Position numbers and translations under genes: made by a program
Notes under the pieces: generated by a model
What the model was told of the DNA's origin: nothing
What the model saw: only the letters and a program-made list of their open reading frames with translations
Database searches by the model: none
Assembly (NCBI RefSeq): GCF_000805455.1
Contig: NZ_JSUS01000064.1
Span: 372,001 to 436,000, forward strand
DNA: 64,000 nt
Reading direction: 5' to 3'
DNA from: Acinetobacter sp. A47
Lineage (GTDB): Bacteria > Pseudomonadota > Gammaproteobacteria > Pseudomonadales > Moraxellaceae
Part shown: piece by piece, positions 56,034-64,000 of the stretch
Layout: every line of letters begins with the position of its first letter
How positions within the stretch are numbered: the stretch's first letter is position 1

Positions 56034-56891
56034 ATGTTTATTAAAACGCTTGCTCCACAAGATCAGTTAATTTCACAACTTGTTCCGATCATGGCGCAGG
56101 CTAGTCAAATATTGCTGGAAGAATACCAAAGTTATTGTGCCGGGTGCGAGTTTAATATTCAGGAAAAAAGTGATGATTCGCCGGTTACCCAGGCAGATTT
56201 GAAGGTGAATCATTTCTTATTGAAGCATTTGGCGACTGTCTCCCCGCAATTGCCGGTGTTGTCGGAAGAGAGTGATTATTCGGCCCGCGCGGCATGGCAA
56301 CGTTGCTGGATGCTTGATCCTCTGGACGGAACCAAGGAGTTTATTCATGAGCGGGATGAATTCACGATTAACCTGAGCCTGATTGATGACCATCAAACTA
56401 CATTTGCCATCATTGCGGTGCCCTGTGAACAGGTCATGTATGTGGGTTATACCTCGCAACTCCCTTATAAATATAGCTTTAGTCAACAACAATGGTTTCA
56501 GTATCAGCCACAGCCACACGACCCGGATGCGGCCCTGCAAATTGGTTTAAGCCATAATAGTAAAAATCCCAAATATCAAAATTTTATCCAGCCGATCTTG
56601 CAGCACCGCACGATAGAGCGTCGCGAAGCCGGCAGTGCCTATAAATTTTGTATGATGCTGGAGGGGGAAATCGATATCTATCCACGTTTTCATCCGACTT
56701 CTGAATGGGATACCAGCTCAGGGCAGGCTTTGCTGGAAAGCATTGGCGGCGGGCTGATGACACTGGACCAAAAGCCTTTTTTATATAATCAGCGTGAAAC
56801 GGTTTTAAATGGCGGTTTTATCGCATTTAAAGATCAGCAATGCAAAAAAATTGCTTTTGAGGCGTTGGCGCTTTCCGGTATTTTCGATTGA
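56034..56891 (+). CDS. cysQ: 3'(2'),5'-bisphosphate nucleotidase CysQ
   Basis: Hydrolyses PAP, the by-product of sulfate activation, to AMP and phosphate. The 285-aa protein of the inositol monophosphatase fold has LPVLSEESDY, the metal site DPLDGTKEFIHERDEFTINL, and SEWDTSSGQALLESIGG near the C-terminus. It is divergent from the nucleotidase gene with 11 nt between start codons, so the promoters must overlap. Confidence 0.93.
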   Translation: MFIKTLAPQDQLISQLVPIMAQASQILLEEYQSYCAGCEFNIQEKSDDSPVTQADLKVNHFLLKHLATVSPQLPVLSEESDYSARAAWQRCWMLDPLDGTKEFIHERDEFTINLSLIDDHQTTFAIIAVPCEQVMYVGYTSQLPYKYSFSQQQWFQYQPQPHDPDAALQIGLSHNSKNPKYQNFIQPILQHRTIERREAGSAYKFCMMLEGEIDIYPRFHPTSEWDTSSGQALLESIGGGLMTLDQKPFLYNQRETVLNGGFIAFKDQQCKKIAFEALALSGIFD

Positions 56892-56942
56892 GCATGTTCC
56901 TGCTCATGTTATAGTGGGTTAAATTCAAATTTGTGTGTGAAT

Positions 56943-57677
56943 ATGGCCCTGCACTTATTGCCTAAAAGCATGTTTGAAGCAATGGATTTATTACCGGATG
57001 CTTCAACACCTGTTACCTTGTTTACTCGTCACTCCCTGCGTGAGCTGGTGAATGGGCAGGGGCTGGCCGGTTATGATCTGCAATTGACAGAACCGGGGCG
57101 TGAGCTGGCTTATGCCTGGGGGCAATATTTGAGTCGGCATAGTGGCCGTGCCATTCAGCATTGTATCTCCAGTCCGATCCAGCGTTGTGTCGATACCGCA
57201 GCCTTGATGATAGAGGGGGCGGATCAAACCCGTAAAGCTGTGAATACGCATCATATTGAAATTGTCGAGCAGCGTTTACTGGTTGAGCCGGGAAGCTTTG
57301 TGCTGGATATCCAGCAGGCGGCGCCTTATTTCCGCAAACAGGGCGCATTGGGTTTTATTAACAGTTTTGTGAATAACGCACTGCCGGGCATGAAACATCC
57401 GATCACAGGGGTATTTGATGTATTGGAGCTGCTTTATCATACTCATCCGTCCCAGCAAAATAGCCTAAGCCTTGCGGTCAGTCACGATACCATACTGGCG
57501 GCAATCATTGCGGTGATTTCGGGTAAGAACCAGATTGAGCAAACAGACTGGCCAGATATGATGGAGGGTTTGTTTGTGTGGTTTGAAGGCGATGATTTTG
57601 CAGAGAGTCAGCTAAAATGGATTTGGCGTGGAGAAAGAAAGGTTTTGGATATCAAGCAGTTTTTAAGCGGTAAATAA
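56943..57677 (+). CDS. Histidine phosphatase superfamily protein
   Basis: A 244-aa protein with the phosphate pocket TLFTRHSLREL (RH of the RHG motif, third residue Ser), GREL, the SSPIQRCVDTA second pocket Arg, and SHDTILAAIIAV with the second catalytic His. The wide spacing and SHD suggest the acid-phosphatase branch rather than phosphoglycerate mutase. No signal peptide. I chose ATG 56943 over a TTG four codons earlier. The substrate is unknown. Confidence 0.8.
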   Translation: MALHLLPKSMFEAMDLLPDASTPVTLFTRHSLRELVNGQGLAGYDLQLTEPGRELAYAWGQYLSRHSGRAIQHCISSPIQRCVDTAALMIEGADQTRKAVNTHHIEIVEQRLLVEPGSFVLDIQQAAPYFRKQGALGFINSFVNNALPGMKHPITGVFDVLELLYHTHPSQQNSLSLAVSHDTILAAIIAVISGKNQIEQTDWPDMMEGLFVWFEGDDFAESQLKWIWRGERKVLDIKQFLSGK

Positions 57678-57720
57678 GTGGGTGGCTTAAACCTGTTCTG
57701 AAAAATAAAATACCATCAGG

Positions 57721-57792
57721 CCTACTGGTCTGTAGAGCCGGGTTCTGCCTGAATCAACCCCGAGCCCGAATGGTGAATCCGGGTGGGGTTGA
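57721..57792 (-). other. Structured RNA-like block resembling the RNase P RNA 3' end
   Basis: The minus strand carries GGCAGAACCCGGCTCTACAG followed by GACC, very similar to the conserved 3' end of type A RNase P RNA (CAGAACCCGGCTTA...). Just before it is a strong hairpin: TCAACCCC/GGGGTTGA with an inner CCCG/CGGG step (57754-57792). The rest of rnpB is absent: the adjoining sequence is a protein gene. It may be an rnpB remnant, a 3' UTR element of the gene upstream on that strand, or chance. Confidence 0.4.
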
Positions 57793-57807
57793 ATAAGCAA
57801 ATGTGCC

Positions 57808-58230
57808 TCATAAGGAACGGCATTGGCCGATTTTCTGTCCTTCGATACTGCTCTGGTTTACTTGTAGTCTGGTTGATGAAGCGCAATGTATATCTCCGGA
57901 AATGACCGATTTTTCTAAAGTGATTGTAGTTGCTGCCTGTGAGGCATGTACATCGCCGCTAACACTGGAATTGATTAACCGAACTGCTTTAGCCTGATTG
58001 GCGTGTATGCTGCCTTGAATTGAGGCGCTGTTTAATATCAGGCTGGCACCTTTCTGCAAGCTCACATCACCTTCTACAGACGAGTTGCTGACTGTACAGG
58101 TGGCGCCAGCAGGAATGTTAAGCTGGTTTACCGTATTGTTGTGTAGTGCACTTGAGCAGTTGGCTGCCAGGCCAAGGCTACTCCATGAAAGGGCGACTGT
58201 CAGAGGGATGATTTTCCAGATGTGAATCAT
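57808..58230 (-). CDS. Exported protein, probable small beta-solenoid
   Basis: A 140-aa protein with a clear signal peptide (MIHIWKIIPLTVALSWSSLG, cleavage after LAA). The mature part is made of repeats with regular spacing: SSVEGDVSLQKG, ASIQGSIHANQAK, SSVSGDVHASQAA, KSVISGDIHCASS, SSIEGQKIG. Each S-x-G-D/S-I/V unit would be one turn of a right-handed beta-helix. Four Cys lie mainly at the two ends and may form disulfides. I do not recognise the family; a surface or periplasmic stabilising role is a guess. Confidence 0.75.
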   Translation of the reverse strand: MIHIWKIIPLTVALSWSSLGLAANCSSALHNNTVNQLNIPAGATCTVSNSSVEGDVSLQKGASLILNSASIQGSIHANQAKAVRLINSSVSGDVHASQAATTITLEKSVISGDIHCASSTRLQVNQSSIEGQKIGQCRSL

Positions 58231-58507
58231 AGTGCGCTCCTGCTACGATTGTTTTTGCTATTGTTTAAATAATATTCAATATAAATTAAAGAAAATTTAA
58301 TAGAGTGTTATTTAGGTAATAAAATGTAGCGGGGGGCTGATCGAGAAAAATAATTTAAATCAGTGGAACAGCGTAATCGGTGTACTTTGTGATGTATAAA
58401 TGTGAGAGTGACCTTAAAAATAATAAAAACTGTACTTTTAATAGATGACGTTTTTCGTCATGATAGGAAAATAAAAAGAGAAAACTGACACATAATTGGA
58501 TAAAAAG

Positions 58508-59776
58508 ATGTTATCAGACACAATTTATTTATGGGAGCCTGAGATTTTTACAGGCAAGGTGCCTTCAGAAGAAGATGCCCATCAGGTTGCTGTTGAGCTG
58601 CATCAGCAATATTGCAATATTTCCAGTCACGGCAAGACCTTGCAGGCATGGTTAAACTTATTTGCCAGTAAAATCTGTGATCCGCAATATCAGGCCTATT
58701 TCTCTGAGCCTGCTCGGCAATGGGTGCAGCAGATCAGACAGCAATTTGGCCAAGGGGTGTGTGCGAGTGTGCGTTTGAATGCATTGGTACAAGAAGCACA
58801 AAATGATGCTATTTACCGGGTCTTTTATGAAGCGGTGCAACAGAGTGGTGTTGGGTTTTACGAGCCAAATTATAATGTCTGGGCAATCGGTGAATTACAG
58901 TCTCCTGAAAATGCAGTAACCCATATGCTGCAACCTTATTTGTTGCACCCTTTGGAGCTAAAACCCGTTCAGGTGGTTGAAGAAACCAGATCACGTCTGG
59001 ACACAGGCGAGTTTGAGATGCCGCATAATATGGCGGCTGCCGAGCAACTGATTGGTCAGTGGTTTGAGCAGCAGGACGTGACCAGACATCTCAAGCTTGA
59101 AGTGTTTAATGTTGCACATGATTATATTTCCAACTGGGGAAATATCGGTCGGCCAGAATTGGCGCTGGATACAGGTTATCGCTGCTTTTTGTTGACCCAG
59201 AAGCAGCTTGGGGTGTTTTATCAGTTAAAAATGGTGCTGAGAAAACTGACCATTAGTCCGATGCTGTCTTTTGCAATGGATTTTACCGATCGGTTTATTC
59301 CTCAGCACTTGCAGGAGCAGCTATCTGAACGCTTGATCTTCCGGCTGCGTTCGATGGATGTGCATCGGCGTTTGATGGGGCAATACAAGTCTGAGCCTTG
59401 CTTTGCTTTAACGGGTCGTTGGGAAAACCAAGCCGATATTCAGGAATTTTTTAAGCAGCTGGATGCTTATATTCATTTTATCTTTTCAAACATTGGAAAA
59501 GGTCGACTGGAAGTGCTGCAAGCGTGGGCCTATGGTGATATGCCTGCTGACTTTACGGTAGATCTGGATTTCCGTTTTGAGTTAATGATGATTGCACTTG
59601 GTCTGGATGATGATTATTTAAATGAGCGCTATCAGTTTTATAAACAGGCTTTTACTCGGCACAATGCGCGGACACGTGATCTGGGGCTGCTCGAGGAAAG
59701 TTATAAGTTTTGCCAGAAGCTTATGCTGATAGTAGAAGAGGCGGGGACAGGGCTACAGCCTTATCTCAAAAAATAA
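58508..59776 (+). CDS. Hypothetical protein (422 aa)
   Basis: A 422-aa soluble protein without signal peptide, transmembrane segment or a motif I recognise. It is rich in aromatic residues, Gln and His (GVGFYEPNYNVWAIGEL, NWGNIGRPELALDTGYRCFLL, HRRLMGQYKSEPCFALTGRW). Its end, including EESYKFCQKLMLIVEEAG, is predicted to be helical. ATG 58508 starts MLSDTIYLW; a TTG four codons upstream is possible. It stands alone before a bidirectional terminator shared with rpsT. Confidence 0.7.
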   Translation: MLSDTIYLWEPEIFTGKVPSEEDAHQVAVELHQQYCNISSHGKTLQAWLNLFASKICDPQYQAYFSEPARQWVQQIRQQFGQGVCASVRLNALVQEAQNDAIYRVFYEAVQQSGVGFYEPNYNVWAIGELQSPENAVTHMLQPYLLHPLELKPVQVVEETRSRLDTGEFEMPHNMAAAEQLIGQWFEQQDVTRHLKLEVFNVAHDYISNWGNIGRPELALDTGYRCFLLTQKQLGVFYQLKMVLRKLTISPMLSFAMDFTDRFIPQHLQEQLSERLIFRLRSMDVHRRLMGQYKSEPCFALTGRWENQADIQEFFKQLDAYIHFIFSNIGKGRLEVLQAWAYGDMPADFTVDLDFRFELMMIALGLDDDYLNERYQFYKQAFTRHNARTRDLGLLEESYKFCQKLMLIVEEAGTGLQPYLKK

Positions 59777-59783
59777 AGACAAT

Positions 59784-59812
59784 AAAAAAGCCCGAAAATT
59801 CGGGCTCTTTTA
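59784..59812. terminator. Bidirectional terminator before rpsT
   Basis: AAAAGCCCGAA and TTCGGGCTCTTTT form the stem and U run on both strands, between the 422-aa gene and rpsT. Confidence 0.9.
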
Positions 59813-59823
59813 TATGCATCAAA

Positions 59824-60090
59824 TTAGTTAGCTAATGCTTTAACTTGAGCGTTCAAGCGGCTCTTATGACGAGCAGCTTTGTTTTTGTGGATGATGCCTT
59901 TATCAGCCATACGGTCGATTACAGGAACAGCTTTTTTGTAAGCTTCTGTAGCAACAGTATAATCACCAGCAGCGATCGCATTTACAGTACGTTTGATGTA
60001 AGTACGAACCATAGAACGCAAGCTTGCGTTGTGTTTACGTGCTTTAACGTTTTGACGAGCACGTTTTTTAGCTTGAGCAGAGTTTGCCAC
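59824..60090 (-). CDS. rpsT: 30S ribosomal protein S20
   Basis: An 88-aa basic protein that binds 16S rRNA and helps assemble the 30S body. It begins [20 protein letters not shown] and continues with [10 protein letters not shown] and a C-terminal [17 protein letters not shown]. Length is standard. AAGGAG precedes the start. It is transcribed alone. Confidence 0.98.
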   Translation of the reverse strand: MANSAQAKKRARQNVKARKHNASLRSMVRTYIKRTVNAIAAGDYTVATEAYKKAVPVIDRMADKGIIHKNKAARHKSRLNAQVKALAN

Positions 60091-60302
60091 TCGTGCACTC
60101 CTTGAAAATAAGTTGGTCTGGGCGGGCTGAAGTTAAAACCAAAATATATTGGCAACATTCACCAGCCCGTAAACAAGTGCCATATTTTGAGGAAACTAAG
60201 CCCCGAAGTCAAGTCTTGTGATACTTTTAAGTACATTTAACAGATGATAATCGAGCAAGAAAACGTTACATTAGCCCTAGTGATGACTTGGAAGAATTAA
60301 AA

Positions 60303-60968
60303 ATGCAAACAGGTGACAAGAAAGCAATCGTGATTGGTGCGACAGGACTGGTTGGCCAGGCACTGGTTGATGAATTACAACGCGCTGAAGATTTTAGTTC
60401 AATTACCGTTGTGGTTAGGAAAAATTATGAAATATTAAAATCTTATCCTAAAGTTACCCAACTGGTTCTGGAAGATTTCCTGCTCTTGAATGATGAGGAT
60501 GTCAGCTCTTACACCCATGCCTTTAGCTGTCTGGGAAGCACGATTAAACAGGCTGGTTCCAAAGATGCTTTTTATGCGATCGATTACGAAATTAATGCCC
60601 ATTTTGCTGATTTGATTCAGGATAAAAATATTCATTTATTGATCGTCAGTGCATTGGGAGCGAATGCAAATTCGCCAATTTTCTATAATAAAGTCAAAGG
60701 TGAACTGGAAAACTACTTAAAAAGCCTGTCAATTTATAAGCTCTCTATTTTCCAGCCGTCACTGCTCATCGGGAAACGCAGTGAAATACGCCTGCTCGAG
60801 GATCTGGCGCAAACCGCCTTTAAGCTGGTCGAAAAAACATGGACTCGGCCGTTTAAACTTAAGCCTGTTACAGCAGAACAATTGGCGCATACTATGCGGG
60901 TCGCAGCACAAACCCAGACTGCCGCATTTAAACTGTACGATAACCTGAGTATACAACAAAGCAAATAA
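60303..60968 (+). CDS. NAD(P)-binding oxidoreductase, atypical SDR (HTATIP2-like)
   Basis: A 221-aa protein with the dinucleotide site VIGATGLVGQALVDEL and a Rossmann fold, then AFSCLGSTIKQAGSKDAFYAID and FYNKVKGELENYL with the Tyr/Lys-like pair. It follows the pattern of YwnB/HTATIP2-type NAD(P)H-binding proteins. The substrate is unknown. I chose ATG 60303 with GGAAG about ten nt upstream over a TTG five codons earlier. rraA starts 12 nt downstream, so they are probably co-transcribed. Confidence 0.82.
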   Translation: MQTGDKKAIVIGATGLVGQALVDELQRAEDFSSITVVVRKNYEILKSYPKVTQLVLEDFLLLNDEDVSSYTHAFSCLGSTIKQAGSKDAFYAIDYEINAHFADLIQDKNIHLLIVSALGANANSPIFYNKVKGELENYLKSLSIYKLSIFQPSLLIGKRSEIRLLEDLAQTAFKLVEKTWTRPFKLKPVTAEQLAHTMRVAAQTQTAAFKLYDNLSIQQSK

Positions 60969-60980
60969 CGGAGAATTTCA

Positions 60981-61493
60981 GTGACAACAATTCCTTTTGT
61001 AACCTGTGATTTGTTAGATGATAACCCTGAAAAAGAGCTGCAAGTGGTCACACCTTCTTTAGATGGTAAATTCTTTAAAAGCTATGGCGCGCGTAAAACC
61101 TTTGGTGGTCAAGTGGTGACTGTAAAGTGTTTTGAAGATAACTCACGTGTGAAAGAACTCTTGGCCACCGATGGTAGCGGTAAAGTTCTGGTGGTTGATG
61201 GTGGGGCGTCGATGCGCTGTGCCCTGATGGGCGACATGATTGCCGAGTCAGCGGTGAAAAATCACTGGAATGGCGTCGTGATTTATGGCTGTGTACGGGA
61301 TGTAGATGCACTTGCAGAACTGGATCTTGGGGTACATGCATTGGCTGCAATTCCGCAAAAAAGTAACCGCAAAGGCATAGGTGAAGTTGATATCAGCTTG
61401 TATTTTGGTGGAGTGACCATCAATTCGGGCGATTATATCTATGCAGATAATAATGGCATCGTGATTGCAAAAGAAAAACTGGTCGACTGCTAA
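60981..61493 (+). CDS. rraA: Ribonuclease E activity regulator RraA family protein
   Basis: A 170-aa trimeric protein that in E. coli binds RNase E and slows mRNA decay; relatives are also 4-hydroxy-4-methyl-2-oxoglutarate aldolases. It has VTCDLLDDNP, FGGQVVTVKCFEDNS, ALMGDMIAESAVKNHW and the aldolase-type GCVRDVDAL motif. The GTG start has CGGAG 7-8 nt upstream. It is followed after 12 nt by the GST-like gene. Confidence 0.92.
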   Translation: MTTIPFVTCDLLDDNPEKELQVVTPSLDGKFFKSYGARKTFGGQVVTVKCFEDNSRVKELLATDGSGKVLVVDGGASMRCALMGDMIAESAVKNHWNGVVIYGCVRDVDALAELDLGVHALAAIPQKSNRKGIGEVDISLYFGGVTINSGDYIYADNNGIVIAKEKLVDC

Positions 61494-61505
61494 AAGGAGA
61501 GCACG

Positions 61506-62294
61506 ATGCTAAATCAGGTGAATCATCAACTGAAGGTTTTACAATCTGTGGTTGCCAGTGTGATTGAAGGGGGAAGAGGGGTTTCTGGTACACCATTTCC
61601 CAATCAACCGGCAAAGGCAATCAGGCTCTATGAGTTTGAAGGTTCACCATTTTGCCGCCGTGTCCGTGAAGTGATTACTTTACTGAATCTGGACGTGGAA
61701 ATTTATCCATGTCCTAAAGGCGGGCAGAAGTATCGGCAGGTCGTGATCGCACAAGGAGGCAAAGCCCAATTTCCCTTTTTGATTGATGAAAATACTGGTG
61801 ACCAGTTATATGAGTCACAAGCGATTATTGATCATCTGTTTAAGCACTATGGGAATACTGGACAGACCCCGAAAAAGTACCGTCATTATCCAAAGCTTCC
61901 ATACGTATCGACTTTGGCAACCCTGGCCAATGCTGCCCGTGGCATCTGGATTAACCAGCAGATTGTTGATCGTCCGGCACCAGCGCAGTTACTGGAACTA
62001 TGGAGCTTTGAAGCGAGCCCCTATACCCGTCTGGTGCGCGAACTGCTAACAGAACTGGAACTGCCTTATATATTGCATAATGTGCCAAAGGAGCGCTGGC
62101 AGGATATGGGGCCAGCTGTATTGCGTTTAAAACCCGGTCAATATATTCCATTGCCAAATGGTAAACGTGAAAAGGTGGTTGCGGTGATGGGACGCGATAT
62201 TCAGGTGCCTTATCTGGTTGATCCAAATACAGGCGTAAAAATGTTTGAATCTGCCAAAATTATGGAATATTTAAAGAAGCAGTACGGCGCATAA
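61506..62294 (+). CDS. Protein with two tandem GST N-terminal (thioredoxin-like) domains
   Basis: A 262-aa protein holding two similar domains. The first (residues ~38-120) starts RLYEFEGSPFCRRVREV, and the second (~165-255) starts ELWSFEASPYTRLVREL. Both end alike (DQLYESQAIIDHLFKHYG; VKMFESAKIMEYLKKQYG). The cysteine of the first is replaced by Thr in the second. No GST C-terminal helical domain follows, so it is not a classical transferase. AAGGAGA precedes the ATG. It lies in the rraA transcript. Confidence 0.85.
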   Translation: MLNQVNHQLKVLQSVVASVIEGGRGVSGTPFPNQPAKAIRLYEFEGSPFCRRVREVITLLNLDVEIYPCPKGGQKYRQVVIAQGGKAQFPFLIDENTGDQLYESQAIIDHLFKHYGNTGQTPKKYRHYPKLPYVSTLATLANAARGIWINQQIVDRPAPAQLLELWSFEASPYTRLVRELLTELELPYILHNVPKERWQDMGPAVLRLKPGQYIPLPNGKREKVVAVMGRDIQVPYLVDPNTGVKMFESAKIMEYLKKQYGA

Positions 62295-62411
62295 CTGTTC
62301 AGAAAGCATCTGTTACAAGGTGCTTTTTTTATATCAACTGATGTGATGGTTGCTTCAAGCCTGGATTTAACGGTTTAATAGATCTGAAAATAGTCATATG
62401 ATCACCCCAAA

Positions 62412-62765
62412 ATGTTAAGTCAATTTACCAATCTCTTCAAAAGTTCTAAACAAACACCTGAGCAGCTATTTCTAAAAGAACGCGCTTTGTCTTTTGATGC
62501 TGAACAGGGGCCAATTTTAAATGGTGTGGTACTGAATGAACTGGGATTTCGTCTGGAATATTTTTCAAACCGGAAATTAGACCGTTTTGATGACTTGGAA
62601 AAGCTGTTCCGGATTGCACCGCAAATTAATGAAAAAATTGATCTGGAAATTCATTCACAACGTTTTGTTGAGCGGTTGGGTAATAGTGAAGAAAATCTCA
62701 AAGAACTCAAGCAAGCGATTAAAGTTTTAAATGATTATTATGTGAAGTTTAAACGGGCTAGATAG
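62412..62765 (+). CDS. Hypothetical protein (117 aa)
   Basis: A 117-aa soluble, helical and charged protein with no recognised family. Features are a Lys-rich N-terminus (MLSQFTNLFKSSKQTPEQL) and a C-terminal helix ending in basic residues (LKQAIKVLNDYYVKFKRAR). Its codon use matches the neighbours. No clear ribosome binding site precedes it. Confidence 0.65.
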   Translation: MLSQFTNLFKSSKQTPEQLFLKERALSFDAEQGPILNGVVLNELGFRLEYFSNRKLDRFDDLEKLFRIAPQINEKIDLEIHSQRFVERLGNSEENLKELKQAIKVLNDYYVKFKRAR

Positions 62766-62888
62766 ATCAGTATAAGTGCAACATTCACCATCAAGTAAGC
62801 AACACCTATAAGGTGTGGTTATAAAAGTGTAGTCTTACGCTGTATTCGGGTATGAACTTTCATAAAGATAATAACTAGAGACAAATAC

Positions 62889-64000
62889 ATGGCACATCGT
62901 ATTTATTTATATAACGTTGATAAAGATAAACGGCATAGCGATTTAGGCTATCTAGGTGAATGGAATTATGAAATTCCACTCCTGTTACTGCCGCTGTTTT
63001 TTGCACAACCTTCCCGTAAGGGGCATTTGCTGTACTTTGACCGCCAGGGTGGTGTTGAGTACTTACAACGTTTTTATGAGTTATTAAATGAACAATATCA
63101 ATTCAGTGAACAGGCGGGCTGTGTAGAGGCCCGGCAGACCATGTTTGAGCTGTTACAGCACTTGCCTTATGAGCATTTTGAAATGGATGCTACTGATGTC
63201 TTTAATATGAATGATGACAGTCATCGTCAGCAGGCACAGCAGTGGCTTGAAGACATCCTGGAGAAAAAAGTCTTGTATGATCAGGCTCTGGAGCAGCGGG
63301 ATTTAACTGTTCTGGATGCTGTATTGGCCGGGACTGGTTATGAAAACTTTCTGGATATCTTGCAGACAGACTGGGTGCAATGGGGTCTGGGCTATTGGGA
63401 AGAATCTCTGTATCGGGATGCATCGGAAAGCTTTGAAGAGAATGGCCTGTGGGGGCTCAAAAACCGTAAAGGCGAGGTTGTTCTTGCACCGCAGATGAGC
63501 GAGATCTGGGCATTTAATGATGAGGGCATCGCCGTATTTGAGCGCAATGCACAATATGGTTATCTCAATCATTATGGGAAGATTCTGCTTGAGGCGCAGT
63601 TTGCAGATGCCTATGACAGTTTTCAACTTGAAGGTAAAAGTTATGCAGTGGTTCATCCACAGCAAAGCCCTGAACTAGAAGGGCTAATCTGTATTGAGGA
63701 TGGACAATGGATGATTCCCGCCTGCTACGAAGCAGTTGAACAGCTTCTTTATTTTGATCTGTTTAATGTGTTTAAAGATGGTGTATATCAACTGGTTAAT
63801 CTCCAGCATCAGGCTGTGATTGCTGAATCATCGGAGCATCCTTTTGAGATAGATTATTTAAGTGAACAGGTTAAGCTGTATTACAGTGCACAAAAAGGCT
63901 CGGCAAAGAGACGCTATTTCCTCAGTAACGGCAGCTATCTGGGGGAGTATGTTGAAGATGTACTAAAACCCCTCAGTCATGGCTATTTATGGGTCAAGCC
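62889..64000 (+). CDS. WG-repeat-containing protein (3' end missing)
   Basis: The frame opens at ATG 62889 and stays open to the window edge, giving at least 370 residues. The N-terminal ~170 residues are a distinct module that is unusual for WG-repeat proteins, with a probable hydrophobic stretch (IPLLLLPLFFAQ-like). The later part has WG repeats: ENGLWGLKNRKGEVVLAP, NAQYGYLNHYGKILLEAQF and similar, each about 25-30 residues with an F/Y/W-G-(L/Y) start. Relatives are surface or periplasmic proteins of unknown role. Confidence 0.75.
   Translation, partial: MAHRIYLYNVDKDKRHSDLGYLGEWNYEIPLLLLPLFFAQPSRKGHLLYFDRQGGVEYLQRFYELLNEQYQFSEQAGCVEARQTMFELLQHLPYEHFEMDATDVFNMNDDSHRQQAQQWLEDILEKKVLYDQALEQRDLTVLDAVLAGTGYENFLDILQTDWVQWGLGYWEESLYRDASESFEENGLWGLKNRKGEVVLAPQMSEIWAFNDEGIAVFERNAQYGYLNHYGKILLEAQFADAYDSFQLEGKSYAVVHPQQSPELEGLICIEDGQWMIPACYEAVEQLLYFDLFNVFKDGVYQLVNLQHQAVIAESSEHPFEIDYLSEQVKLYYSAQKGSAKRRYFLSNGSYLGEYVEDVLKPLSHGYLWVK

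Noticed and set aside
57803..57997. Plus-strand frame opposite the beta-solenoid gene
   Set aside because: The minus-strand frame has a signal peptide and regular repeats; the plus-strand product has neither.

Overview
The window comes from an Acinetobacter chromosome (Moraxellaceae, Gammaproteobacteria). The clues are an Hfq with a long Gly-rich tail, a PACE exporter almost identical in style to AceI beside a LysR regulator in the AceR position, the miaA-hfq pair, an isc operon without iscX in view, and moderate GC. This is inferred from gene content and protein character; no database was searched.

Layout. 1-4.8 kb: 3' part of mutL, then miaA and hfq, a DMT transporter and an NfsB-type nitroreductase. 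5-8.3 kb: lpxH, a cyclophilin and glnS. 8.3-13 kb: a newly noticed 37-residue membrane peptide, a class I amidotransferase-like protein, an alpha/beta hydrolase, a Pif1/RecD-like helicase and a CHMI-family protein. 13.1-19.5 kb: an orphan type VI secretion (T6SS) island made of vgrG, a 598-aa predicted cargo effector, a 280-aa probable immunity protein and a lipoprotein. The last three genes are clearly more AT-rich than their surroundings. 19.6-26 kb: thiM, a zinc-ribbon protein, a DUF2147 protein and pepN. 26-33 kb: a dienelactone hydrolase with a stop codon near its 5' end, an RDD protein, a structured leader before an outer-membrane-type protein, MgtC, a KefC-type antiporter, LeuE and transaldolase. 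33-41 kb: aceR/aceI, a DUF4291 gene broken by an amber codon, mfd, a HIT protein and a class III adenylate cyclase. 41-48 kb: an Rrf2 regulator with two matching operator-like sites facing a flavoprotein, then the operon iscR-iscS-iscU-iscA-hscB-hscA-fdx. 48-64 kb: a phasin-like protein, HU, PpiD, CpoB, the 4.5S RNA gene ffs, recX, recA, hslR, a YrfG-type nucleotidase, cysQ, a histidine phosphatase, rpsT, rraA, a double GST-N protein and the start of a WG-repeat protein.

How it works together. Most of the window is housekeeping: DNA repair (mutL, mfd, recA, recX), RNA metabolism (miaA, hfq, rraA, ffs), Fe-S assembly under probable IscR feedback, envelope maintenance (lpxH, ppiD, cpoB) and ion or drug export. 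The least described part is the vgrG-linked effector/immunity cassette. The VgrG carries an extra C-terminal beta-type domain right where base composition changes, the effector has a helical N-terminus, a hydrophobic pre-toxin segment and a C-terminal domain I could not assign, and two downstream genes could protect the producer. Other points worth attention are two genes interrupted by single stop codons, a three-hairpin leader with a short upstream reading frame, a block resembling the 3' end of RNase P RNA without the rest of that gene, and several perfect dyads at promoters.
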